Below, piece after piece: positions 1 through 7,675 of a DNA stretch of 64,000 nucleotides. Under the pieces are notes generated by a model that was given only the letters and a program-made list of their open reading frames with translations, was not told the DNA's origin and ran no database searches. The DNA lies in the NCBI RefSeq assembly GCF_009791395.1, contig NZ_WSZK01000028.1, forward strand, positions 1 to 64,000, written 5' to 3'. The translations under genes and the position numbers were made by a program. Source of the DNA: Halomarina oriensis. Lineage in GTDB: Archaea > Halobacteriota > Halobacteria > Halobacteriales > Haloarculaceae. The first letter of the stretch is position 1; the number at the start of each line of letters is the position of its first letter.

Positions 1-514
1 CGCCGATGGACATCATCGTTCGGACGCCGACGTCGCGTTCGACCAGGTGGTACGTCGCCCAGCTGCGCCGGAGGTCGTGCGCCGACACCAGCGTCCAGCG
101 CTCGTCGCCGGTCTCCTCGACGAGGACTTCCCGCGCCTCCCGGACCCAGCGGCGGATCGAGTCCGTCGACGCGTCGATCCACGGGTCGGTCGTCGCGAGG
201 TCGCGCTCGCGCGAGAACTTCCGGAGGTCGTCGGCGACGTCGTCAGGGAGCCACGCGTCGCGCATCGTCTTCTCGCCACCCTTCGTGTTCTTTCCCCTGA
301 CCTCGACGCGCCAGCAGTCGCCGTCGTCGGACCACCACAACTCGTCGTCGCCGGGGTAGTTCACCTCACTGGCTCGCAGTCCCGAGCGGGCCATCAACTG
401 GATAGCGACCTCGCGCTCCCAGCCATCGCGACCGGCCGCTCGTTCGAGTTGGTCGAGCTCTCGCTGGGTGAGCCAGCACTTCGGTCGGGTCTCGGAATCG
501 TCGACGCGGACCAT
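1..514 (-). CDS. Tyrosine recombinase/integrase, 3' end beyond the window
   Basis: The reverse frame is open from ATG at 514 to the window edge (171 codons), so the C-terminus is missing. The catalytic-domain signatures of the XerC/D-like family are visible: the first catalytic Arg in MARSGLRASEV (Arg about 47) and the HxLRR box in SAHDLRRSWATY (His 146, Arg 149). The nucleophilic Tyr would lie beyond position 1. The protein begins almost directly with the catalytic core and lacks the usual N-terminal SAM-like DNA-binding domain, so it is short for an integrase. A TATA-like box lies 27-32 bases before the ATG, suggesting a leaderless transcript. It should cut and rejoin attachment sites of the element. 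Family assignment is secure; its substrate is unknown. Confidence 0.85.
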   Translation of the reverse strand, partial: MVRVDDSETRPKCWLTQRELDQLERAAGRDGWEREVAIQLMARSGLRASEVNYPGDDELWWSDDGDCWRVEVRGKNTKGGEKTMRDAWLPDDVADDLRKFSRERDLATTDPWIDASTDSIRRWVREAREVLVEETGDERWTLVSAHDLRRSWATYHLVERDVGVRTMMSIG

Positions 515-908
515 GCGTGTCTTCACAGGACAACACCGGCAAAAGTGATGCGGTCACCCCGAACGGAGGGGTCGGTTCGGGGGTCGAAGCCCGGATTCGC
601 ACACGACTTCACCCAAAAGTCGTGCATGGGGTGACGGACGCTCGTCGGTCGAGGTCGAGCGTCGTGACAGACAGTCGCCGGTCGCGGGTGGCGACCGGCG
701 GGGAGAGGGCCGAAAAATCAGCGGGGACCGATGGGAGCAGGTGGACTCATAAAGTGGTCACGCCGAGTCGATTAATCCGACCAGGGCCTGTCGCAGGGCA
801 GTACGTTCGAGTGCCATCTCGTGCTATCTGGGTGTTCGACGGTCGTGACAAGTGGTTTCCAGTTATACATATCGACCGACTGGGTTCACTCGGTGCGAGG
901 GGTGTCGG
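515..908. other. Non-coding interval with one strong hairpin
   Basis: No convincing gene lies in these 394 bases. Positions 677-699 form a perfect 9-base-pair inverted repeat (GCCGGTCGC and GCGACCGGC) with a 5-base loop. It has no following T-run, so calling it a terminator is weak. The interval separates the leftward PadR/glycosyltransferase operon from the left integrase and carries the integrase promoter at its left end. Confidence 0.5.
541..546 (-). promoter_or_regulatory. TATA-like box of the left integrase
   Basis: On the minus strand ACTTTT lies 27-32 bases upstream of the ATG at 514, the spacing expected when a haloarchaeal transcript starts at or next to the start codon. Confidence 0.45.
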
Positions 909-1484
909 TCACTCCTCTATCAGCTCCAGCGTTCGGGTATCGGCGCTTCCAGGCATCGAATGCTGGAGGCTCCGAGTGGCCGCCGAGGCGACGATAACCA
1001 GGCACGCGACGAACAGGAGGCAGAAGGACGCGGAAATCGTCCTCTGAACCCCGGATGCGACGTCGGAGAACGGGTCGTCGGACTCCACCTCTGCGAGTGA
1101 ATCGTCGATTGCCTCGACGACGATGGCGATGAACGCGAGAACGTCGGCTCGGAGCTCCGTCCATCGCGATGGTTCTGGTTCGTCTTCCAGTGCGAGCTGA
1201 ACGTCGACGTCGGCGTGGCGTCGGCAGTAGTAGCGCTCGCCGTCCTGGTCCCGCCCGACAATCATTCCGAACAGGACGGCCTCCCGGCCCCAGGTTCGGC
1301 GCTCACCCTCGTCGAACCGTTCGTGGCAGTCCGCGCAGCGCTCGTCGGCGTCACGAACTGGCTCGTTGAACACGCGGCGAAACGTCCCGATCGAGTTCAA
1401 CTGGTAGTCGAATCGGCGGAGGTGGAGCGCCCACACGCTCAGGCAGGCGAGCAGCATCGGCGCGTAGAGTTCGAGGAGCATCAT
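909..1484 (-). CDS. Membrane protein with CxxC and CxxxH cysteine motifs
   Basis: 191 residues. A hydrophobic segment at the N-terminus (about 1-20) and another near the C-terminus (about 150-172) flank an acidic soluble part. That part contains CADC followed by ERYYCRRH, a plausible four-ligand zinc site. The start is fixed by an overlap with the upstream small gene, whose TGA lies within the ATGATG of this gene. It is the last gene of a leftward operon with a PadR regulator and a glycosyltransferase. I do not recognise the family. A role at the membrane, perhaps with the glycosyltransferase product, is only inference. Confidence 0.65.
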   Translation of the reverse strand: MMLLELYAPMLLACLSVWALHLRRFDYQLNSIGTFRRVFNEPVRDADERCADCHERFDEGERRTWGREAVLFGMIVGRDQDGERYYCRRHADVDVQLALEDEPEPSRWTELRADVLAFIAIVVEAIDDSLAEVESDDPFSDVASGVQRTISASFCLLFVACLVIVASAATRSLQHSMPGSADTRTLELIEE

Positions 1485-1669
1485 CGAACCCAGTAGTGGA
1501 CCGCGAGTTCAGCGAACTGGACCGCGTAGAACAGCCCACCACCCACGACGAGCACAACCGCGAGTGCATCCCCGGGAGGCACGTCGACGACCGCTGCTCC
1601 ACTGACGATAAGCATCGAGAAGGAAACACCGAACATCGCCGCCAGCGCGTGGGTGCGGGTCGACGTCAC
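1481..1669 (-). CDS. Small two-helix membrane protein
   Basis: 62 residues with two predicted hydrophobic helices (about 8-28 and 35-55) and almost no soluble part. The GTG start at 1669 overlaps the stop codon of the glycosyltransferase (GTGA), and its own stop overlaps the next gene, so translational coupling in the order glycosyltransferase, this protein, cysteine-motif membrane protein is likely. No family recognised. Confidence 0.6.
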   Translation of the reverse strand: MTSTRTHALAAMFGVSFSMLIVSGAAVVDVPPGDALAVVLVVGGGLFYAVQFAELAVHYWVR

Positions 1670-2847
1670 GTCCGAGCGGTCGACTCTCGACCGGTCTGTC
1701 GGACCAGCGTCTCCCTGTCGACATTGGTGCGATTGACCGCCAACCGAACGGCCTTTCGGACCTGTCGCTCGAAGCGCTCGGTGCCGAAGCTTTGTTTCGC
1801 GTGGTGGTGGATGGTCTCGGCGTCAGCCTCGACGCCATTGCGATCGAAGCGTTCGAGCGCCTCGACGAGCGCCCCACGGGGAGCGAGGTGTCCGCACTCT
1901 CGGGGGATCTGCCGCTGGGTGTGGCCGGACTCAACGGCGAGGACCGGTGTGCCGGCGGCCATCGCCTCTGCCGTGACCATCCCGAACGCCTCGTGTGCGC
2001 CCGCGAAGACGAACGCCTCGGCGCTGCGGAGCAGGTCGTGTTTCTCCTCGCCGTCGACCCAGCCGACGAACTCGACGTCGTCGCCGGCCATCGCCTCCAG
2101 GCGCTCACGGTCGGGGCCGTCGCCGGCGACGACGAGGCGATGATCGGTCGCCGCACACGCCTCGATGACTTCGTCGACGTGCTTCTGGCCGACCAGTCGG
2201 GACATCGTGAGGAGGTAGTCATCGCGTTCGTGGTGCGGTCGGACGTCGTCGACGAACGGCTCGACCTCGATCGGCGGCGGGCAGATTACCTCGGGGGACT
2301 CGCCGAGATAACGCCGGCACTCGGCGGCCGTCCAGGAACTCGGCGTTATCCAGACGTCGGCGAATGGTGTCGTCGTCGGGAGCGTGAGTCGACGGAACGC
2401 GCCCATCACGCGGGACTTCAGGCCGGTGAACTCGTCTGCTCGGCCGTACGCAGCGTGGTCGAGCCCGCCCTGGACACGGACGACCGCCTGGTCGACCGCT
2501 GGCGGGAACCACGTCGCTCCCTCGCCGGAGAACACCAGCACGTCGAACTCGCGGAGCTCGGCGACGCCGGGCCAGTTCAGGACCTCCGTGATGTCACGGA
2601 CGATCTTCGAGCCGCGCAGCGCGGAGGCCAGTGGGGAGTCCTCGAACACCAGATGGACGTCGACGTCGTCGCTGACGTACTCGGTAGAGCCGAACCCGGC
2701 GAACAGTGGTGCGTCGAGCACTCGGCAGAGCGCTTCGGCGCGCACCTCGGCCCCGCCGCGGCCCAGCAGGTGACCGTGACAGACGGCGATACGCTGGTCG
2801 GAAAACGAGAGGTGGTCGGAGGGCTGTCCATCAGTGGGGCCGCTCAT
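1666..2847 (-). CDS. GT4-type glycosyltransferase
   Basis: 393 residues from ATG 2847. The N-terminal Rossmann-like half carries a glycine-rich GRGGAE motif near residue 30. The C-terminal half has the typical family-1/GT4 features: LTMSRLVGQKHVDEVI, VVAGDGPDRERLE, and the EAFGMVTAEAMAAGTPVLA nucleotide-sugar box with the EX7E arrangement. It transfers a sugar from an activated donor to a lipid or protein glycan. The frame stays open upstream to 3591, but that extension overlaps the PadR gene, and the ATG lies two bases past that gene's stop, so the short start is preferred. Genes of this kind in mobile elements can modify the cell surface or the element's own envelope proteins; the acceptor here is unknown. 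Confidence 0.85.
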   Translation of the reverse strand: MSGPTDGQPSDHLSFSDQRIAVCHGHLLGRGGAEVRAEALCRVLDAPLFAGFGSTEYVSDDVDVHLVFEDSPLASALRGSKIVRDITEVLNWPGVAELREFDVLVFSGEGATWFPPAVDQAVVRVQGGLDHAAYGRADEFTGLKSRVMGAFRRLTLPTTTPFADVWITPSSWTAAECRRYLGESPEVICPPPIEVEPFVDDVRPHHERDDYLLTMSRLVGQKHVDEVIEACAATDHRLVVAGDGPDRERLEAMAGDDVEFVGWVDGEEKHDLLRSAEAFVFAGAHEAFGMVTAEAMAAGTPVLAVESGHTQRQIPRECGHLAPRGALVEALERFDRNGVEADAETIHHHAKQSFGTERFERQVRKAVRLAVNRTNVDRETLVRQTGRESTART

Positions 2848-2849
2848 GT

Positions 2850-3161
2850 TCAGTCGGCCGTAACCTGCGCCGGCGGGTTCGCGCGGTCGGCCTCCCAGCG
2901 CTTGCGCTCCTCGAGGACGCGGTGGCCCTCGTCGGTGAGCGTGTAGGTGTTGGTGCGCAGGTCGGGCACCTGGACGTGCTTCTCGACGAGGCCGGCCGAG
3001 ACGAGTTCGTCCATGTTCGGGTAGAACCGGCCATGGGTGACGACCTCGTAGCCTTCCTCTTCGAGTTCGCGTTTGATCTCCTGGCCGATGGCTGGCTGGA
3101 TGTCTGCGACGGTCCACAGGAGGTCCCGCTGGAACCCGGTGAGTTGGTTCATCTTCGTCAT
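2850..3161 (-). CDS. PadR-family transcriptional regulator
   Basis: 103 residues forming a winged helix-turn-helix. The segment around residues 8-35 (LTGFQRDLLWTV, QEIKRELEEEGYEVV), then HGRFYPNMDELVSAGLVEK and a basic wing with the NTYTLTDEGHRVL strand, matches the PadR pattern. It probably binds DNA as a dimer. It is the first gene of the leftward operon with the glycosyltransferase and two membrane proteins, so it likely controls that operon, itself included. The ATG at 3161 is supported by a strong TATA box at the leaderless distance. Confidence 0.85.
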   Translation of the reverse strand: MTKMNQLTGFQRDLLWTVADIQPAIGQEIKRELEEEGYEVVTHGRFYPNMDELVSAGLVEKHVQVPDLRTNTYTLTDEGHRVLEERKRWEADRANPPAQVTAD

Positions 3162-3184
3162 CGTGAGTCTCTCTCGGAACTGTC

Positions 3185-3192
3185 AATAAAAA
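3185..3192 (-). promoter_or_regulatory. TATA box of the PadR operon
   Basis: On the minus strand TTTTTATT lies 24-31 bases before the PadR ATG, directly preceded by GCAGAACG. That octamer resembles the CACAGAACG element of the two rightward late promoters, with 31 bases between AACG and the ATG instead of 30. This may be a fourth, weaker member of the shared promoter set. Confidence 0.55.
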
Positions 3193-3235
3193 CGTTCTGC
3201 GGCAAACGATGGTTGGATTTTGGACCAATCCGAGT

Positions 3236-3628
3236 TCAGAACCGGCGGAGTCCGAGCACGGGGTCGACCACCAGCACCAGCCAGTTCGCGCACGCCCACG
3301 TGAGGAGCAGTGGTGACCCACCCGCGACGTCGACGAACGCACTCCCGTGGAGGAACAGTGCGAGTGCTCCGACGTAGAGCGTGAATAGTCGGACGAACAG
3401 CTCCTGGTCAGGGGAGAGTCCCGCATCACGGACCGCGAGGTCGGACTCGATCCCGACCGCCCACTCGTACTCATCCGGTGGGACGTCAGCGATGAACTCG
3501 ACTGCGAAGAAGTGGGCAATCGCTCTCGCCAGGAGGCCAACTCCAACCAGGGTCTCGACGGTCCACCGAGCACACTGTGCCCCCGTGTCAAGATGGAAAT
3601 CCAACTCTCCAGGTCCAGACAGAGACAT
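3236..3628 (-). CDS. Membrane protein of unknown function
   Basis: 130 residues. Hydrophobic stretches lie at about 25-45, 84-100 and 104-125, with an acidic loop between the first two (about 48-75). The gene is monocistronic between the PadR operon and the ATPase operon. The region before the ATG is A+T-rich (around 3629-3645), which fits an independent promoter. No family recognised. Confidence 0.55.
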   Translation of the reverse strand: MSLSGPGELDFHLDTGAQCARWTVETLVGVGLLARAIAHFFAVEFIADVPPDEYEWAVGIESDLAVRDAGLSPDQELFVRLFTLYVGALALFLHGSAFVDVAGGSPLLLTWACANWLVLVVDPVLGLRRF

Positions 3629-3716
3629 ATAGATATATTATGAGAGCCTCAGCGATTGTTTTCGTGGCCGAGCACCGCCGCAGTGTTGCGATTTTGTGAG
3701 CATGGATGAAAATCGG

Positions 3717-4580
3717 TCAGGAACGGGCGATTTGGCCAATGCGCTGGCCGGATAGGCCGAACGGCTTCCCGATGTCGCTGTACTTCAGGCCACCAGGACG
3801 CTGGTTGCTGAGGTCGGTGATTTTCAGTGCGGCGAACTTCTTGATGAGCTCATCGCGCTGCTTCCGGGTGGCCTCCTTGCGCGCCTGCTCGATGAGTTCG
3901 TCGTGCTTAGACTTCCGCATCCAGTTGTCGTCGGACTCTTTGTCGTCGATCATCCCCTCCTTCTTCGCCGCGAGCGTGCGGTAGTCGGGGTGGTTGTCCA
4001 TGTTCGGCCACTTCAGCGTCTGGAGCGTCTTGTAGTAGACCGTCTGCTTGATGCGGTGGATGCGCTTCTCGTAGATGCGCGCCACACCGCGGGCCTCAAC
4101 GTTGATCCAGAAGTCCGCGAGCTTCTCCATCCGCGTGTCGATGACGCTCGGGTCGGGCAGCGTGAGGATGCCGACCATCTGGTTGACGCGCCGGGTTTGC
4201 CAGACGAATGCGGCGTCGACGTTCTCGTGTGAGTTCGACCGGCGAGCGTCGATCTGCTCGGCCTCGTCGAGAATCAACGAGGAACCTTTCGACGCGGTGT
4301 CGTAGAGGCTGAGGAAGTGCGGGACGTCCAGCGTCGCCTTCTCGCGTGCGTCGAATCCCTCCGGTGAGGTGTCGAGCGCGACCGCGAGAAAGACGGCGAG
4401 CGAGGACTTCCCGACGCCAGTCTGGCCGTGGTCGGCCGTGACGATGATCTTCGCGTCGCGGTCCTGCGCTTTCCGTTTCGCTACCTTCTGCCAGAACGGG
4501 CCGGTCAGTTCCCACCGGCCGTCGTTGCTCTGCGTGTGACGGTCGGTCGTCCACGGCTGGCCGGCGTCCGCTGCACTCAT
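3717..4580 (-). CDS. P-loop ATPase with a C-terminal helix-turn-helix
   Basis: 287 residues. Walker A is GQTGVGKSS (52-60) and Walker B is SLILDEAEQ (101-109), followed by an Arg-rich sensor-like region (WQTRRVNQMVG). The arrangement recalls Zot-like and A32/FtsK-like motor ATPases, but I cannot fix the family. The last 25 residues (LKYSDIGKPFGLSGQRIGQI) read like a sigma-region-4-type HTH, so the motor may hold DNA by its tail. It is the last gene of the leftward operon driven by the shared promoter at 6109-6129, downstream of two very small membrane proteins. A packaging, secretion or DNA-transfer motor acting at the membrane is the likeliest role. Confidence 0.7.
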   Translation of the reverse strand: MSAADAGQPWTTDRHTQSNDGRWELTGPFWQKVAKRKAQDRDAKIIVTADHGQTGVGKSSLAVFLAVALDTSPEGFDAREKATLDVPHFLSLYDTASKGSSLILDEAEQIDARRSNSHENVDAAFVWQTRRVNQMVGILTLPDPSVIDTRMEKLADFWINVEARGVARIYEKRIHRIKQTVYYKTLQTLKWPNMDNHPDYRTLAAKKEGMIDDKESDDNWMRKSKHDELIEQARKEATRKQRDELIKKFAALKITDLSNQRPGGLKYSDIGKPFGLSGQRIGQIARS

Positions 4581-4807
4581 CTGGGGCCTCCAGTGGCCGC
4601 CGGTGAAACTGGCTCAGTGCTGCGCTTCAGCCGTTCCAAGACATGGTTGAGTAGTTCCGCGACCCAGAGTCCGAGAACGACCGCGAGGAACGTGCCGCCC
4701 CCGATTGTCTCGACGAGAGCAGTTGCCAGAAGAACCGACCCGAACGCGATGAAGCCGAAGGCGAGACCGGCGAGCAGTCGCCCTCGGCCTCTCCCGAACG
4801 AGGTCAT
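4577..4807 (-). CDS. Small two-helix membrane protein upstream of the ATPase
   Basis: 76 residues. A basic N-terminus (GRGRGR) is followed by hydrophobic segments at about 11-31 and 36-52, then a polar tail. The stop codon overlaps the ATPase start (ATGA) and its own start overlaps the previous gene. The basic head with two helices suggests a membrane partner of the ATPase. No family recognised. Confidence 0.6.
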   Translation of the reverse strand: MTSFGRGRGRLLAGLAFGFIAFGSVLLATALVETIGGGTFLAVVLGLWVAELLNHVLERLKRSTEPVSPAATGGPR

Positions 4808-5025
4808 CGCGACCCTCCTGTGCCAAGAGCACCCTGTCGTGCCCAGAGTACGATGATGATGGCCATTGTTGCGAACCCGATTACGAATCCGCCAGCCGCC
4901 GCGTGGAGCATGCTGCCACCAAGAGACTGGACGGCGTCGGTCACGAAGACCGACCCAAACATGAAGCCCGCCAGGACGATAGCGGACGAGCCAATTGGGT
5001 AGTCCATGTCTGCGGCGAGGCTCAT
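4804..5025 (-). CDS. Small two-helix membrane protein
   Basis: 73 residues with hydrophobic helices at about 13-30 and 42-62 and short polar ends. It overlaps both neighbours by four bases. It is similar in size and shape to the next gene downstream (4577-4807) but shares no clear sequence with it. Probably a structural or motor-anchor membrane protein of the element; function unknown. Confidence 0.6.
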   Translation of the reverse strand: MSLAADMDYPIGSSAIVLAGFMFGSVFVTDAVQSLGGSMLHAAAGGFVIGFATMAIIIVLWARQGALGTGGSR

Positions 5026-5591
5026 TCGTCCATCACCGTCGGTCCGCCCGACTCGGTCTCCTCTTCGGCTTCCTCCTGGACCCTGACGCCCGCGTGGTCC
5101 ATCGCGGTCGCCTGGCCGCGTTGCATCGTGAACTGTTCGAGGTGTTCGAGGGTCGCCTCGTCGTGGTGGGTGGGGTCACGAATCTGCGCGCCGAACCCAA
5201 GCGCCTTCGCACAGCGGTCGAGTTGCTTCGTGACCGAGACGATAGTGTTCGCCGAGAGTTGGGTGATGGCCGGGCGCTCGACGTGGCGCATCGCCGTAGT
5301 GTCGCCGGGCGCTTCCACGGCGACGGTCGTCGTCGAGTCGAGGGATTCGCGCAGCACGTCGATGGCCTCGGTCCACTCGTCGGTGACCGCCTTCTCATCG
5401 GAGTGTTCGGACAACACATCGTAGAACTGAATCGCGACCGTGGCGAGCTCGCGCTTCGTCGACGGGCGAGGCCGGCCTAGATGGACGGACTCTCGCCAGA
5501 ACTGGTTACGGACGCGCTGGACTTCTTCTCTGGCCTCGTAGATGATGCGCTTGGGACGCGGGTCCGAGGATTCCTCGTGCTGAGAACTCAT
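5022..5591 (-). CDS. Soluble, charged alpha-helical protein of unknown function
   Basis: 189 residues from ATG 5591, chosen because it overlaps the stop of the upstream small zinc protein (ATGA). The frame stays open further upstream to 5888, but that would run through two other genes. The protein is mostly helical and charged (EAREEVQRVRNQFWRESV; DEATLEHLEQFTMQRGQATAM), with an acidic C-terminus (EEAEEETE). It has no membrane segment and no recognised domain. Confidence 0.6.
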   Translation of the reverse strand: MSSQHEESSDPRPKRIIYEAREEVQRVRNQFWRESVHLGRPRPSTKRELATVAIQFYDVLSEHSDEKAVTDEWTEAIDVLRESLDSTTTVAVEAPGDTTAMRHVERPAITQLSANTIVSVTKQLDRCAKALGFGAQIRDPTHHDEATLEHLEQFTMQRGQATAMDHAGVRVQEEAEEETESGGPTVMDE

Positions 5592-5788
5592 CGGAGCGAG
5601 CGCACCTCTGTTTTGAGCCAGTCGTCCCACTGTCTTAGGTGATGGACGCAGAACCACTCCCGCGGGTCGCGCCTCCCGATGACCAACTCGACCATGGCCT
5701 CCATTCCGTCCTCCTCGGCCAGGCGACAGGCCCCACATCCGCGCATCGAGTCGGCGAGCTGAGCCGTGGTAGTCGGACTCGAACTCAT
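5588..5788 (-). CDS. Small CxxC/CxxH zinc-finger-like protein
   Basis: 66 residues. The pair CGAC (about 18-21) and the later CVHH (about 47-50) give four possible metal ligands around a short beta-like segment, which suggests a zinc-stabilised mini-domain. It overlaps its neighbours by four bases on both sides in the leftward operon. Several other genes of the element encode similar cysteine pairs. Function unknown. Confidence 0.6.
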   Translation of the reverse strand: MSSSPTTTAQLADSMRGCGACRLAEEDGMEAMVELVIGRRDPREWFCVHHLRQWDDWLKTEVRSLR

Positions 5789-6084
5789 CGCCCCTCGCTG
5801 AAGTCACCGCGAAGATCGTAGATGAGCAGGCCACGACCGGCGTGGTGGAACACGGGAATCTCGGGGCGTTCACTGGCGTCGTCGTCAAGCGGGATGTCTT
5901 CGCTCCGAAGGATGTCTTTCGGCATGGAGACCGTTCCCGTCTCGTTGTTTTTGCCCAACTGAACGCTCCCGTGGGCTCGAATCGGCGTCCGAAGGTCAGC
6001 TTCCAGCTCCGACCCGGTCTGTTGTGTCGTCTTGTTACGTCCGGAGTCGCCGTCGTCGGGCGTCCCCGAATCAGTCACTGCCAT
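5785..6084 (-). CDS. AbrB/SpoVT-like small protein, candidate regulator
   Basis: 99 residues. After a polar N-terminus, residues about 34-93 read like a swapped-hairpin AbrB fold: a beta strand, the GTVSMPKDILRSEDIPLDD segment resembling the strand-turn-helix of AbrB proteins, then IPVFHHAGRGLLIYDLRG. As first gene of the leftward operon, transcribed divergently from the rightward structural series, it is well placed to regulate both. The AbrB assignment is by pattern only. The ATG at 6084 lies exactly 30 bases after the shared promoter motif. Confidence 0.55.
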   Translation of the reverse strand: MAVTDSGTPDDGDSGRNKTTQQTGSELEADLRTPIRAHGSVQLGKNNETGTVSMPKDILRSEDIPLDDDASERPEIPVFHHAGRGLLIYDLRGDFSEGR

Positions 6085-6108
6085 GTGACACTCGCAGAAT
6101 GATACAGG

Positions 6109-6129
6109 TAAGGTCGTTGTGTCAAATAA
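6109..6129 (-). promoter_or_regulatory. Shared promoter motif, copy 3 (leftward operon)
   Basis: On the minus strand the sequence reads TTATTTGACACAACG then ACCTTA. The GACACAACG block aligns with CACAGAACG of the other two copies (7 of 9), and the following CCTTA matches their CTTTA/CCTTA. Exactly 30 bases separate AACG from the ATG at 6084, as in the other two copies, and the start context TGTCACATGGCAG resembles TGTGACATGGCAG at 16597. CCTTA at about -27 would be the TATA element of a leaderless transcript. Confidence 0.65.
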
Positions 6130-6230
6130 CGGTTCACGAAAAAGACAATCCGGTTCTCACCGCGCGGATGTTGATACACTGGTGGTACAGCCCATCAACA
6201 AATCAGGCGTTAGGAGGCGTGTAGGTACAA

Positions 6231-6250
6231 AATATCCACAGAACGGCTTT
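6231..6250 (+). promoter_or_regulatory. Shared promoter motif, copy 1 (rightward structural series)
   Basis: AATATCCACAGAACGGCTTT, with CACAGAACG at 6237-6245 and the ATG of the first gene 30 bases later at 6276. CTTTA at about -27 would be the TATA element and CACAGAACG an extended upstream element. The spacing decides between the two possible starts of the first gene (6255 and 6276) in favour of 6276. The copy is divergent from copy 3, about 110 bases away. Confidence 0.7.
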
Positions 6251-6275
6251 ACCAATGGAGTGCCGCTCCAGTGAC

Positions 6276-6809
6276 ATGGCGGAAGCCAAGCAGGTAACGA
6301 AAACGGTCGGCATGGAGCCGACGACTGAGGAAGCACAGACGATCACTGCCGACGACCTCGACGTCGAGGACGACTACGAGCCTGAGCGCTCGGTCGACCT
6401 CGGTGACCTCGAAGCAGTTCTCGAAGCCGAGGCCGACGAGGAGTCCGACGGACTGCTCGCGACGCTGCGCGAGAAAATCGCGTTCAAAAAGCGTGCTCAG
6501 CGCATCGTGCGGGCGTACAACGAGCGCGCCAATCTCGTCGGTGCGAACACGCTCGATGAGCCCGACGCGGAGATGGGCATCATGGGCACCGTGCGCCTCA
6601 TCGGCGCGTCCGTCGTCGGCATCGCCGTGACGGTCGTCGTCGTCAACGAGGTTCTGGGAATCGGAACCATCGCCAACTCCTCGGGTCCGTTCGCGCCGGT
6701 CATCGACTCGCTCGGGACGACCGGTGTCGCCGCGATGAGCCTCCTGGTCATCGGGCTGCTCGTCGTCTCGGCCTCGCGCGTCATGGGCTTCATGGGCGGT
6801 GGCTGGTAG
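6276..6809 (+). CDS. Two-helix membrane protein with a GGGW C-terminus
   Basis: 177 residues. A long acidic N-terminal half (about 1-75) leads into a basic helical patch (FKKRAQRIVRAYNERANLV), two hydrophobic helices (about 108-130 and 145-168) and the tail MGFMGGGW. The start at 6276 is chosen because it matches the leaderless spacing and the TGACATGGC context seen at 16597. It is the first gene of the rightward series. The Gly-Trp tail recurs in the next gene and in the protein ending at 9318, suggesting membrane proteins of one assembly. No family recognised. Confidence 0.65.
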   Translation: MAEAKQVTKTVGMEPTTEEAQTITADDLDVEDDYEPERSVDLGDLEAVLEAEADEESDGLLATLREKIAFKKRAQRIVRAYNERANLVGANTLDEPDAEMGIMGTVRLIGASVVGIAVTVVVVNEVLGIGTIANSSGPFAPVIDSLGTTGVAAMSLLVIGLLVVSASRVMGFMGGGW

Positions 6810-6882
6810 AGCAGGCGCTCACCACCATCGGGCTCGTCCGGGGCCGTAACGCCGGACCTCATTATTCCACCCCACCCCATAC

Positions 6883-7341
6883 ATGAAGGGCAACCCTTGG
6901 ATTATCGGAGTCGTCGCCATCCTGCTGGTCGTCGGAGCGCCAGCGCTGAACCTCGGGACGGCGAACGCCGCAGAGACGACCACCGCGACCCAGACGTTGA
7001 CCGTCGACGCCGGCGACAGTGAGACGCTCAGCCCCTCACCGTCGGCGTACGCGTTCGAGAACAACGAGACGGTCACCGTCAACGGGACCACCTACCAGGA
7101 GGGCACGGACTACCGCTTCGACGCCCAGAACGGCACGGTCACCTGGCTCTCGTCGAGCCAGACCCAAGCCGACGCCGGTGCGGACGCACAGGTCGCGTTC
7201 GCCTACCAATTCCACGACGAGAACACGACGTCCATCGTCGGCCTCGTCGGGAATCTCGGCGGCTTCGTCGCCGTCCTCCTCCTACTGGTCTGTGTCGGCT
7301 TCGTCGCACTCCTCGCATACGGCGGCGGAGGTGGCTGGTAG
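6883..7341 (+). CDS. Secreted, C-terminally anchored protein with a GGGGGW tail
   Basis: 152 residues. A typical signal peptide (hydrophobic 7-22, cleavage near ANAAE at 28-30) precedes a Thr/Asn-rich beta domain of about 90 residues with repeated N-x-T/S sites, consistent with an exposed N-glycosylated ectodomain. A C-terminal helix (about 120-146) and AYGGGGGW follow. The layout is what one expects of a surface or virion protein and is similar in size to small archaeal virus envelope proteins, but no homology is visible. A 73-base gap before it contains a GTCCG/CGGAC inverted repeat. Confidence 0.7.
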   Translation: MKGNPWIIGVVAILLVVGAPALNLGTANAAETTTATQTLTVDAGDSETLSPSPSAYAFENNETVTVNGTTYQEGTDYRFDAQNGTVTWLSSSQTQADAGADAQVAFAYQFHDENTTSIVGLVGNLGGFVAVLLLLVCVGFVALLAYGGGGGW

Positions 7342-7659
7342 ATGCTCTGGCGCGTCTGGCTAGCCGTCGCGGCCGTCGCTCTGCTGTTCACGCTCTGCTG
7401 GCTGTTCGTCGAGAAACGTCTGTTCCTGACGACGCTGCTCTCGACGATTCTCTGGGCGTGGCTCGGCACGACCGCCGGCGACCTGGAGGTCCGCTCGCTC
7501 GAGGCCGGGACGACCGCTCCCATCGAGATTCCGTCGCTCCAGTGGGTCATGTTCGGCATGACCGCGCTGAGCGTCCTCGCGGCGTTCCTCCACTACTTCG
7601 GCCACTATCCACCGCAGGACGACACCGTCGAACCGCACCTGACCGACACCCCACGATAA
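7342..7659 (+). CDS. Three-helix membrane protein
   Basis: 105 residues starting on the base after the previous stop codon. Hydrophobic segments lie at about 3-22, 27-43 and 68-87, with a polar C-terminal tail. Direct abutment to the signal-peptide protein suggests co-translation. No family recognised. Confidence 0.6.
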   Translation: MLWRVWLAVAAVALLFTLCWLFVEKRLFLTTLLSTILWAWLGTTAGDLEVRSLEAGTTAPIEIPSLQWVMFGMTALSVLAAFLHYFGHYPPQDDTVEPHLTDTPR

Positions 7660-7675
7660 CAGATTCACGATTCAT

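Noticed and set aside
677-699. Intrinsic terminator for the PadR/glycosyltransferase operon
   Set aside because: The hairpin is good, but it lies more than 200 bases past the last gene and has no T-run in the transcribed direction.
1666-3591. A 641-residue reading that would fuse an N-terminal region to the GT4 glycosyltransferase
   Set aside because: The first 250 residues run antisense or out of frame through the PadR gene and are low-complexity Arg-rich. The ATG at 2847, two bases after the PadR stop, is the natural start.
5022-5888. Longer N-terminus for the 189-residue helical protein
   Set aside because: It would overlap two other genes of the same operon. ATG 5591 gives the same four-base overlap seen throughout.
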